Below are positions 1 through 7,631 of a stretch of 64,000 bases of DNA, piece after piece. The notes under the pieces are model-generated. The model was not told the origin of the DNA and made no database searches. It worked only from the letters and a program-made list of their open reading frames with translations. The stretch covers positions 1-64,000 of the forward strand of contig CALVFL010000028.1 in NCBI GenBank assembly GCA_944326825.1, in the 5' to 3' direction. The stretch's first letter is position 1. Each line of letters begins with the position of its first letter. The translations under genes were made by a program, and so were the position numbers. This DNA is from an uncultured Erysipelotrichaceae bacterium (lineage in GTDB: Bacteria > Bacillota_I > Bacilli_A > Erysipelotrichales > Erysipelotrichaceae).

Positions 1-228
1 CTTTTAGAAAGACTATTACAGTTTAAACATCTTGAAGGCAATTATTCGACAAATGAGATCATTAACTTTATAAAAAACTTCAAAGTAGTAGAAGCAGATG
101 GCAGATATATAAATGTTTCGACATCAAGCAGAATTGCAACCGAGCTTTCTAAAACTTATTCACTTCCTCTTGATCATTTAATACTGACAAGTAGAGACAT
201 ACAAAAAGTGCTAAACTTCAGGTTCTGA
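1..228 (+). CDS. IS1634-like transposase, C-terminal end (partial, cut by window edge)
   Basis: An open frame runs from the window edge to the TGA at 226-228 (75 codons, no start in view). It reads like the tail of IS1634-type DDE transposases of Firmicutes: a leucine-rich helix (LLERLLQFKHLEG), the NYSTNEII helix, VVEADGRY, and a closing LTSRDIQKVL segment. The catalytic residues would lie upstream of the window, so whether the element is intact cannot be judged. A rho-independent terminator overlaps its last codons. The family call rests on general resemblance of a short tail; another IS4-superfamily transposase is possible. Confidence 0.5.
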   Translation, partial: LLERLLQFKHLEGNYSTNEIINFIKNFKVVEADGRYINVSTSSRIATELSKTYSLPLDHLILTSRDIQKVLNFRF

Positions 229-254
229 ATCCTTGAGGTTTAGCACCATTTTTT
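208..254 (+). terminator. Rho-independent terminator of the transposase
   Basis: GTGCTAAAC (208-216) pairs perfectly with GTTTAGCAC (238-246), with further partial pairing inward, and is followed by a T6 run at 249-254. The arms read GTGCTAA then TTAGCAC, the reverse order of a CIRCE element, so this is not an HrcA operator. The stretch 255-330 holds only an alternating TA tract (about 278-294) and no gene. Confidence 0.75.
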
Positions 255-330
255 AATCTTGTACCCTAAAGACAGGTTATATATATATATATATTCAAGG
301 CTTTTAATGATGGAAAGAGGGTGTGAAAAT

Positions 331-359
331 AAAAAAAGATGATCAGCTAAGACCATCTT
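331..359 (-). terminator. Terminator of mrp
   Basis: Read on the minus strand, GAAGATGGTC and GATCATCTT pair (one G-U) around a short loop and run into TTTTTTT (337-331). It lies 11 nt past the mrp stop codon. Confidence 0.7.
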
Positions 360-369
360 CTTATATCAA

Positions 370-1194
370 TTAAAGGGTTTCTACTTTTTTTAAGAGATCA
401 TCGATATAATCGAAGTCATAATCTTCGATCCTTCCTGAATCAGAAAGATTAGAAAGTTCTATATCTAACGGGATCCTGCCTAAGACATCTAAACCATACT
501 TAGCTGCCATTTTAGCTGTTTCACTGTCTTTATAGATCTCGATCGCAGCATGACACTCAGGACATTTTACATAAGACATATTTTCAACAAGTCCGATGAT
601 GTTGGAATTAGTCTTTTGAGCCATGACGACTGCTTTAGATACGACCATAGAAATCAGTTTAGAAGCACTGGTAACCATCACTAGACCATCGACTGGCAGA
701 TCTTGAAGTACTGATAAAGCCACATCGCTGGTACCAGGGGGCATATCGATGATGAGATAATCAAGATCACCCCAATAGACATCGGTATAAAACTGATCAA
801 CCATGCCCGAAACGATCGGACCACGCCATAAGACAGGCGTATCTTCACTTTCTAACATCATATTTACCGATACGATCTTGATCTGATATTTCTCGCTTAA
901 TAAAGGAAAAATACCGTTTTCATCGCCATAAGCTTCTCCTTTTAGATCAAACATCCTGGGGATGCTTGGCCCTGTGATATCGGCATCCATGATACCGACT
1001 TTATAACCTTTTTTAGCCAAAGATACCGCTAAAAGCGAAGATACCATCGACTTGCCGACTCCGCCCTTGCCGCTTAAAACACCGATGATCTTTTTGATAT
1101 GAGTGCTTGGCAAAGGTTCTTTTTTCTGAATAGTATTTTGTGAGCAGTTTTGAGCACAACCGCTGCATTCGTGATTACATGTGTTTTCTGCCAT
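370..1194 (-). CDS. mrp: Mrp/NBP35-family P-loop ATPase, Fe-S cluster carrier
   Basis: Cytosolic ATPase of the ApbC/Nbp35 family, which carries [4Fe-4S] clusters to apo-proteins. Visible: the deviant Walker A GKGGVGKS at residues 42-49, the DADITGPS switch at about 70-77, DMPPGTSD at about 150-157, and the paired cluster-bridging CPEC at 211-214. The N-terminus has an extra Cys cluster (C6, C10, C13, C17), recalling the ferredoxin-like N-terminus of eukaryotic Nbp35 and some anaerobe homologues. Start ATG is preceded by AAAGGAGG. It is monocistronic, divergent from purA, with its own terminator. The many Fe-S proteins in the window (Rnf, IspH, RimO) are plausible clients; that is inference. 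Confidence 0.9.
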   Translation of the reverse strand: MAENTCNHECSGCAQNCSQNTIQKKEPLPSTHIKKIIGVLSGKGGVGKSMVSSLLAVSLAKKGYKVGIMDADITGPSIPRMFDLKGEAYGDENGIFPLLSEKYQIKIVSVNMMLESEDTPVLWRGPIVSGMVDQFYTDVYWGDLDYLIIDMPPGTSDVALSVLQDLPVDGLVMVTSASKLISMVVSKAVVMAQKTNSNIIGLVENMSYVKCPECHAAIEIYKDSETAKMAAKYGLDVLGRIPLDIELSNLSDSGRIEDYDFDYIDDLLKKVETL

Positions 1195-1244
1195 TTGAAA
1201 ATCCTCCTTTAAGATAATAACACATTTCTAATAAGATAATTTAT

Positions 1245-2588
<1,344 letters not shown>

Positions 2589-2592
2589 TAAA

Positions 2593-2620
2593 AATCTCTT
2601 GGTTTAAGCCAAGAGATTTT
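2593..2620. terminator. Bidirectional terminator between purA and the DUF2130 gene
   Basis: AATCTCTTGG/CCAAGAGATT, a 10-bp stem with a short loop and A-rich/T-rich flanks on the two sides, lies between two converging genes. Confidence 0.8.
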
Positions 2621-3865
2621 TTATTGACCTTGTTTCTTCAATTCATCAAACATCGCTTTCATCGTCGGATTCTTATGAGTAAGTTTCTTGATGCTCAGAT
2701 CTTCAACTTTATTATTGGCTAAACGAAGATTGTTTTCTGAAGAAAGCAGAGCTTTTTTGATCTTTTCTAAATGTGTGATCGTCTTATCGATCTCTTCGAT
2801 GGCCTCCGAGAATTTTTTTGATGCCAAGTTATAATTGCGGCTGAAACCCTCTTTAAAAGTATTCATGTTTTCTTCAAAGTGGGTTATATCGATATTTTGT
2901 TCTTTTATGAGGGCCAGTTCTTTGCGGTAATCAAGCGAGCGCATAGCGGCATTTTTTAAGATAGATATGATTGGGATGAAGAACTGCGGCCTGATCACAT
3001 ACATCTTGGGATAACGGTAAGACACATCAACGATGCCAGAGTTATATAGATCACTTTCCGCCTCTAATAAACTGACTAAGATCGCATATTCACACTTCTT
3101 TTCGTTGCGGTCTTTATCAAGTTCTTTAAAAAAGTCTTCGTTTTTATGCTTGGTAGCCGTCATATCGTTTTCATTCTTCATCTCAAACATGATCGAAAGG
3201 ATCTCATCGCCTCTTTCATCATATTCCCGATAGATATAATCGCCCTTAGAACCGCTTTTAGCATCATTGTCCTTTTCAAAGTAAGCATTTTGAAAACCGG
3301 TAGCCCTTAGTTTATTAAATTCATTCTCGCAATACTTCTCTAAACTCTCGCCGATCATCTTGGTTGAAAGTTTAAGTTTCAGATCTTTATAGTAATCGAT
3401 CAGATCGTCTTTCTGTTTCAGTTTGAATTCATATTCTTCTTTAAGGCTCTTTTCGCTTAAAGCTTTATCGTTTTGAGCGTTCTTTAATTCATTTTCTAAT
3501 CTGATCTGATCATTTTCAAAAGAAGAGCGCAAAGCACTTAACTCTTTGGCGTGTTCTGCTTTTAAAAGATCAAGTTCACTCTTTTTGACGAGCAGTTCTT
3601 TTTCTTTAGCATTCAAAGCGTTGCTGATCTTCAGATCTTCACTTTCTTTTAGTTCTTTCAGTCTGCTGTTTAACTCCATGATCTTCTGGTCGCTTTTAGC
3701 TTTAAGATCATTTAAAGCCAGCTCTTTTTGTGCCTCGAACAAGCGTTTTTGATCGGACAGTTCTTTTTCAAACTCTTTATTTCTGACTTGTCTGACGATC
3801 TCGTTATAACTGTTTTCATCAACTTTAAAGACCGTCTGGCAATTAGGACATTTTATCTCGTACAT
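2621..3865 (-). CDS. DUF2130 family protein with long coiled coil
   Basis: A 414-residue soluble protein. It starts with a short Cys pair (IKCPNCQTVF, residues 4-13), followed by about 140 residues of charged heptad coiled coil (residues 30-165). The C-terminal half is the conserved DUF2130 core (KMIGESLEKYCENEFNKLRATGF, then GSKGDYIYRE, MFEMKNE). The D...E-x-K-like layout of GDYIYRE and FEMKNE resembles PD-(D/E)xK nucleases, with the coiled coil recalling RmuC; the nuclease idea is inference. GAGGAATAAAG precedes the start. It follows the YolD-like gene with 3 nt between them and so may be co-transcribed with the SOS-like polymerase. Confidence 0.75.
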   Translation of the reverse strand: MYEIKCPNCQTVFKVDENSYNEIVRQVRNKEFEKELSDQKRLFEAQKELALNDLKAKSDQKIMELNSRLKELKESEDLKISNALNAKEKELLVKKSELDLLKAEHAKELSALRSSFENDQIRLENELKNAQNDKALSEKSLKEEYEFKLKQKDDLIDYYKDLKLKLSTKMIGESLEKYCENEFNKLRATGFQNAYFEKDNDAKSGSKGDYIYREYDERGDEILSIMFEMKNENDMTATKHKNEDFFKELDKDRNEKKCEYAILVSLLEAESDLYNSGIVDVSYRYPKMYVIRPQFFIPIISILKNAAMRSLDYRKELALIKEQNIDITHFEENMNTFKEGFSRNYNLASKKFSEAIEEIDKTITHLEKIKKALLSSENNLRLANNKVEDLSIKKLTHKNPTMKAMFDELKKQGQ

Positions 3866-3868
3866 ACT

Positions 3869-4174
3869 TTATTCCTCGCTTATCTCTATCTTGATTATAT
3901 CTTTAAATGCAATGATCTGCTTATCTATTTTCAAATACTTACAGGTAATATCGAGCAGATTGATCTTGCCGGATACTTCTATATACCGGTCTTTGGCATA
4001 GTATCTGATCTTGACGCTTTGCCCCTTTTTTAAAAGCGAGAGATCGCTATTGAGGGCGTAGGCATCATCTTCAGAAAGCAGATGTCTTTTCTCTTTGGTG
4101 ATCTCTTCATCTTTTAAAAGTTCCCTGAAACCGCTTAAGGCATCAAAAGCCTTATAAATATGAGAATTAGCCAT
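3869..4174 (-). CDS. YolD-like family protein
   Basis: A 101-residue protein of the YolD-like type: helical N-terminus (AFDALSGFRELLKDEE), then a beta-rich SH3-like half (GQSVKIRYYAKDRYIEVSGK...). YolD-like genes are regularly coupled to Y-family UvrX/DinB-like polymerases in Bacillota; the partner's biochemical role is not established. Here the start lies inside the last codons of the polymerase gene (8-nt overlap), and that gene's final codons supply the AGGAGGT ribosome site, so translation should be coupled. Confidence 0.75.
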   Translation of the reverse strand: MANSHIYKAFDALSGFRELLKDEEITKEKRHLLSEDDAYALNSDLSLLKKGQSVKIRYYAKDRYIEVSGKINLLDITCKYLKIDKQIIAFKDIIKIEISEE

Positions 4175-5411
4175 TGTGACCTCCTACCATTTTATTGCGG
4201 GCGATACCAGTCGCTTTATCCAAAAGATTCATCCCTTTAAAGACAGCATTTTTACCATATCGATCCTTGATCTTGACAAGACTCTTTTGTACCAGTTTAT
4301 CTTTTAAGGCTTCTTCTTCGTTACTGAAAAGGTCATAACATTCAGCCCTTTCATCTTTGAGTTCATCAAAGGAAATGGCGATCTGTCTGATCGGGTGGTG
4401 ACGATCGACATATTTTTGATAAAGATAAGTAAACTCTTTCATAAGGACATGATAAGAGTTTGTCACAGAAGTTATCTTATGCGATGAGTGAGTGGCTTTG
4501 ATGACATCTTTGGAATAGCGGACAGATAAACTGATATGACCGCTGACTAATCCCTCTTTGCTTAAATAGAGGACGTTGTTTTCAACCATTTCTTTTAAGA
4601 TGAGATAGGCATCTTCATAATCATAATCTTCAAAAAGGATCTGAGAATTATGATGAGAGGTACTTTTAGGATGATAATTTTTAATATCGGCTATTTTAGT
4701 ATCATCTATTCCCCTGGCATGATCGATGATATAGGCAGCATTTATGCCAAAGGTCTTATACAAGATCTTCTCGTCACAAGAAGCGACAGCTTTCAGATCA
4801 TAAAGGCCTAATTTATGTAATCTTTTTTGTGTTCCCTTGCCGATCATCCAGAAATCAGTCAGCGGTTTATGATGCCACATCACTTTTTTAAAGAGTTCTT
4901 CATCAAGATAGCCGATATTGTCCTTTACCCTTTTAGCCATGATGTCTAAGGCTACTTTCGCTAAAAAGATATTGGTGCCGATACCGACTGTCGCTGTTAT
5001 GCCGGTCGAATCAAAAATATCTTGAGTGATCATCAAAGCGATCTCTTTGGGAGTTTTCTTGTAAAGCTTGAGATAGGGCGTTACATCAAGGAATGATTCA
5101 TCGATCGAATAGACATAGACATCATCTTTACAGACATACTTTAAAAGGATCTGATAGATGCGTCTTGAATAATCCATATATAGACGCATTCTGGGCTTGG
5201 CTTTGATATATTCGATATTTTTGGGAATCTCAAAGACCCGGCAGCGGTTTTTGACCCCTAAGTTTTTCATGTGCGGACTTATCGCTAAAGTAATGGCTCC
5301 CTGCCCTCTGCTGGCATCCGTTACAGCTAAATTGACTTTAAAAGGATCAAGTCCCCTTTCCACACATTCTACGGAAGCATAAAAAGATTTTAGATCGATA
5401 CATAGATACAT
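4167..5411 (-). CDS. Y-family translesion DNA polymerase (UvrX/DinB-like)
   Basis: Error-prone lesion-bypass polymerase. Visible: the first catalytic aspartate block CIDLKSFYASVE at the N-terminus, the second in YSIDESFLDVTPY near residue 105, the thumb GIGTNIFLAK and helix-hairpin-helix MIGKGTQKRLHKLGLYDL, then a little-finger domain. MYLCIDLKSF matches UvrX-type proteins better than DinB. GTG 5420, ATG 5417 and ATG 5411 are all in frame; ATG 5411 is chosen because AGGTGAT lies at proper spacing and it gives the family N-terminus. It is divergent from a LexA-type repressor and downstream of TTATGCAA operator copies, as expected for a damage-inducible gene. Confidence 0.9.
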   Translation of the reverse strand: MYLCIDLKSFYASVECVERGLDPFKVNLAVTDASRGQGAITLAISPHMKNLGVKNRCRVFEIPKNIEYIKAKPRMRLYMDYSRRIYQILLKYVCKDDVYVYSIDESFLDVTPYLKLYKKTPKEIALMITQDIFDSTGITATVGIGTNIFLAKVALDIMAKRVKDNIGYLDEELFKKVMWHHKPLTDFWMIGKGTQKRLHKLGLYDLKAVASCDEKILYKTFGINAAYIIDHARGIDDTKIADIKNYHPKSTSHHNSQILFEDYDYEDAYLILKEMVENNVLYLSKEGLVSGHISLSVRYSKDVIKATHSSHKITSVTNSYHVLMKEFTYLYQKYVDRHHPIRQIAISFDELKDERAECYDLFSNEEEALKDKLVQKSLVKIKDRYGKNAVFKGMNLLDKATGIARNKMVGGHNG

Positions 5412-5430
5412 CTTCATCACCTGTAAAGAT

Positions 5431-5459
5431 ATTGTAACTTATCGTAAGTGCCATTTCAA
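5431..5459 (-). promoter_or_regulatory. Sigma-A promoter of the Y-family polymerase operon
   Basis: On the minus strand: TTGAAA (5459-5454), a 17-bp spacer, TACAAT (5436-5431). TTATGCAA operator copies begin 5 bp upstream of the -35. Confidence 0.7.
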
Positions 5460-5463
5460 TAAA

Positions 5464-5527
5464 TTATGCAACTTTTATGCAACTTATAAATAATAAATAC
5501 TTTAAATGACTCGAAATAATTGCATAA
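5464..5527. promoter_or_regulatory. Three TTATGCAA operator copies, candidate LexA-like repressor sites
   Basis: TTATGCAA occurs at 5464-5471 and 5475-5482 (11-bp phasing, one helical turn) and inverted as TTGCATAA at 5520-5527. The first two abut the -35 of the polymerase promoter; the third contains the -35 (TTGCAT) of the repressor's own promoter. This placement fits joint repression of both genes by the product of 5555-6151. The operator is inferred from repetition and position only. Confidence 0.6.
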
Positions 5528-5548
5528 ATTGTTTTAAAAAGGTACAAT
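5520..5548 (+). promoter_or_regulatory. Promoter of the LexA-type repressor, apparently leaderless
   Basis: TTGCAT (5520-5525), 17-bp spacer, TACAAT (5543-5548), then 6 nt to ATG at 5555. The expected transcription start is the A of ATG. No Shine-Dalgarno fits that ATG; the nearest purine-rich GG ends 1 nt before it. Confidence 0.65.
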
Positions 5549-5554
5549 TTAGGT

Positions 5555-6151
5555 ATGTTGTTGAAGGATGTCATCAAAGATTACAAACAAAAGACCGGTT
5601 TGAACAATGAAAACATCGCTAAACTATTAAATGTTTCCAAATCGACTGTCGGACGCTGGCTAAGCGGCGACATTAACAGTCTACAAAGTGAAACCAAGAA
5701 AAGATTAAGCGATATTTTAGGCAACGACATCGATCAGTTATTATCAAATAAAGGGCCGTTATATAAAAAACCGCTTCTTGGTTATGCTAAAGCGGGCTAT
5801 GATATGTATTTAGAGAATAATATCGAAGGCTACATCGAAGTCAATACCAGCGATGATAAAAAAGGCGACTACTTTTTAAGAGTCAAGGGTGATTCGATGG
5901 AACTGGCTCATATTCATGACGGCGATCTGCTCTTTGTCAAAAGCGTGAAGGAAGTCCGCTCAGGAGCGATTGCAGTAGTAAGAGTGGGCGATGAAGTAAC
6001 GATCAAAAGAGTGATCTATAAACCTGATCTCTTGATTTTAGAAGCAGCCAATCCCGCCGTAGAAAACCGCTACTTTACCCAAAAAGAAGTCAAGGAACTG
6101 CCGATAGAGATCTTGGGCAAAGTGATTTATGCCAAAAGCGAGTTTGAATAA
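5555..6151 (+). CDS. LexA-like repressor: Xre helix-turn-helix plus S24 autoprotease
   Basis: A 198-residue two-domain regulator. Residues 6-60 form a Cro/CI-type helix-turn-helix (ENIAKLLNVSKSTVGRWLSGD). The rest is an S24 peptidase domain with the cleavage pair Ala80-Gly81 (AKAGYD), nucleophile Ser114 (KGDSMELAH) and general base Lys151 (VTIKRV). All residues needed for RecA-stimulated self-cleavage are present, so it should act as a damage-responsive repressor like LexA or HdiR, but with a phage-type DNA-binding domain instead of the LexA winged helix. It faces the Y-family polymerase and shares the TTATGCAA operators. The transcript seems to begin at the ATG. Confidence 0.88.
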   Translation: MLLKDVIKDYKQKTGLNNENIAKLLNVSKSTVGRWLSGDINSLQSETKKRLSDILGNDIDQLLSNKGPLYKKPLLGYAKAGYDMYLENNIEGYIEVNTSDDKKGDYFLRVKGDSMELAHIHDGDLLFVKSVKEVRSGAIAVVRVGDEVTIKRVIYKPDLLILEAANPAVENRYFTQKEVKELPIEILGKVIYAKSEFE

Positions 6152-6187
6152 AAAAATACCGTAATGTCTGTCTGTTACGGTATTTTT
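6152..6187. terminator. Bidirectional terminator
   Basis: TACCGTAA (6157-6164) and TTACGGTA (6175-6182) pair, flanked by A6 on the left and T5 on the right. It serves the repressor gene and the converging DUF3137 gene. Confidence 0.8.
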
Positions 6188-6191
6188 ATCA

Positions 6192-7010
6192 TCATTCAAA
6201 ACCGGCCATCAGCTCATCGATGATGTTTAAAAGATATTTAAGATCATCTTCAAATTCACTCTGGATCGCTTCGGCATTATTTTCAAACATGCCAAGTTCA
6301 AAGGAATTGTTGTGATTGTTGACACCGATATAGAGATGATCTTTATTGAAATTGATATAAAGGTCATATTCAGCCAGATCATGTACTCTTTCGATCCTTT
6401 CCATCATTTGCGGAGTCAGGATATAGAAAGCATCATGTTCAGAAGCACAGTTGATCTCAAAGTGCTTATTGAATTCTTCGCTTTCCGTTTCGATGGAACT
6501 GTTAAAAAGCGAGAAACCTTTAGGTGAAAGAGTGACTGGACTTTGGACTGTCTTATCGTAAGCTACCTCTATAAACGGACCCTGAAATACCGTTACATAG
6601 GTCGTCCGGGTATGTTTGCCATCACTGTGGACCTGACGCTGCTGCAGCAAGAGATCACACATCCTTAAATCCAGATCATGATAGCGACCGCTGATATAAT
6701 CGTTGGTAGTCAAACGGTCATAATGCGGAAAATCCATCTCTACCCTGTCAAAGATGTTTTCTTCAAAGGAACCGTTTGGTTCATAGTTCAGATCTTCGAT
6801 ATACTTGCCAAGAACATCATAAGCGATCTTGTTGCCGACTTTGTTTTTAAGATCATTTCTGGTCTTAGCCAGGATAATGCTGCCGATAACAGCTAAAACT
6901 ACTCCGATAAAACTCAAAAAGAGCGTAAGAAAGATTCCGGCAACGATAAGAATGACACTGATGATCTGATTGCGTTTGGCATCAGCGATTATTTTATTGA
7001 GATCATTCAT
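6192..7010 (-). CDS. DUF3137 family membrane protein, LemA partner
   Basis: A 272-residue protein with two closely spaced N-terminal membrane segments (residues about 15-48: ISVILIVAGIFLTLFL and GVVLAVIGSIILA) and a long soluble domain carrying the DUF3137 pattern (YISGRYHDLDLRMCDLLL..., VFQGPFIEV, FNKHFEI, LTPQMMERI). The family often sits beside lemA and its molecular role is unknown. The start is 2 nt past the lemA stop without a ribosome site, so translation is probably coupled to LemA. Confidence 0.75.
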   Translation of the reverse strand: MNDLNKIIADAKRNQIISVILIVAGIFLTLFLSFIGVVLAVIGSIILAKTRNDLKNKVGNKIAYDVLGKYIEDLNYEPNGSFEENIFDRVEMDFPHYDRLTTNDYISGRYHDLDLRMCDLLLQQRQVHSDGKHTRTTYVTVFQGPFIEVAYDKTVQSPVTLSPKGFSLFNSSIETESEEFNKHFEINCASEHDAFYILTPQMMERIERVHDLAEYDLYINFNKDHLYIGVNNHNNSFELGMFENNAEAIQSEFEDDLKYLLNIIDELMAGFE

Positions 7011-7012
7011 GA

Positions 7013-7549
7013 TTAAAACTGCATCTTAACATCTTCATGCTTATACTCTTCGGCTTCGTAGAATTCTTCAGCTGTTCTGCCGCCTGCTAAAAGACTGGCC
7101 GGGAACATAGCGATAGCCGTATTATAAGCTGTTACATTGGCATTATAGACCCTTCTGGCTGCCTGTAAATGTTCTTCAGCATCACGGATGCCTTTTTGCA
7201 GTTCAACAAAGACTTCTGAAGATTTAAGTTCCGGATAACCTTCAGCCAAAGCCAAAAGGCCGCTTGTCATATTGTTCATCTGTTTATCAGAATCGCTCAG
7301 ATCTTTTAAAGACATGCCTTTTCTTAAATTGATCACTTTTTCAAAAGTTTCTGTTTCATGTTTAGCATAACCTTTAGTGACATCAAGCAGTTTAGTCAGC
7401 ATATCATAACGCTTTTCCAAAGCTACTTCAATTCCTGATAAAGCTTCATCGATCTTGATCTCAAGACGTTTGAACTTGTTGGAAGTGGAGATGACCCAAA
7501 TAACTGCTATCACGACAACAGCAACTATCGCAATAATTACGTATTCCAT
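7013..7549 (-). CDS. lemA: LemA family protein
   Basis: A 178-residue protein with one N-terminal membrane helix (residues 4-21, IIAIVAVVVIAVIWVIS) and the LemA four-helix bundle (KRLEIKIDEALSGIEVALEKRYDML, then YPELKSSEVFVELQKGIRDAEEHLQAARRVYNANV...). The C-terminal FPASLLAG-RTAEEFYEAEE is typical. Its function in bacteria is not firmly known. AAAGGGGG precedes the start, with TAGAAT as the likely -10. First gene of a two-gene unit with the DUF3137 protein. Confidence 0.88.
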   Translation of the reverse strand: MEYVIIAIVAVVVIAVIWVISTSNKFKRLEIKIDEALSGIEVALEKRYDMLTKLLDVTKGYAKHETETFEKVINLRKGMSLKDLSDSDKQMNNMTSGLLALAEGYPELKSSEVFVELQKGIRDAEEHLQAARRVYNANVTAYNTAIAMFPASLLAGGRTAEEFYEAEEYKHEDVKMQF

Positions 7550-7591
7550 AAATCATAACCCCCTTTAGTTACTATCTTATTCTAACATAAT

Positions 7592-7628
7592 AAAAGACCT
7601 GCAAGAAATTATTTCTCACAAGTCTTTA
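7592..7628 (-). terminator. Terminator of the clpB end of the heat-shock operon
   Basis: On the minus strand AAAGACTTG...CAGGTCTTT forms a long imperfect stem with an inner AGAAAT/ATTTCT stem and runs into TTTTATTA. It begins 3 nt past the clpB stop. Confidence 0.65.
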
Positions 7629-7631
7629 AGA

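Noticed and set aside
208-246. GTGCTAA...TTAGCAC inverted repeat read as a fourth CIRCE element
   Set aside because: The arms are in reversed order and the spacing is wrong (over 20 nt between core arms); with a T6 run after it, it is a terminator.
278-294. Alternating TA tract in the mrp downstream region as a microsatellite or origin-type feature
   Set aside because: Only about 17 nt, no DnaA boxes or repeats nearby; taken as ordinary AT-rich spacer.
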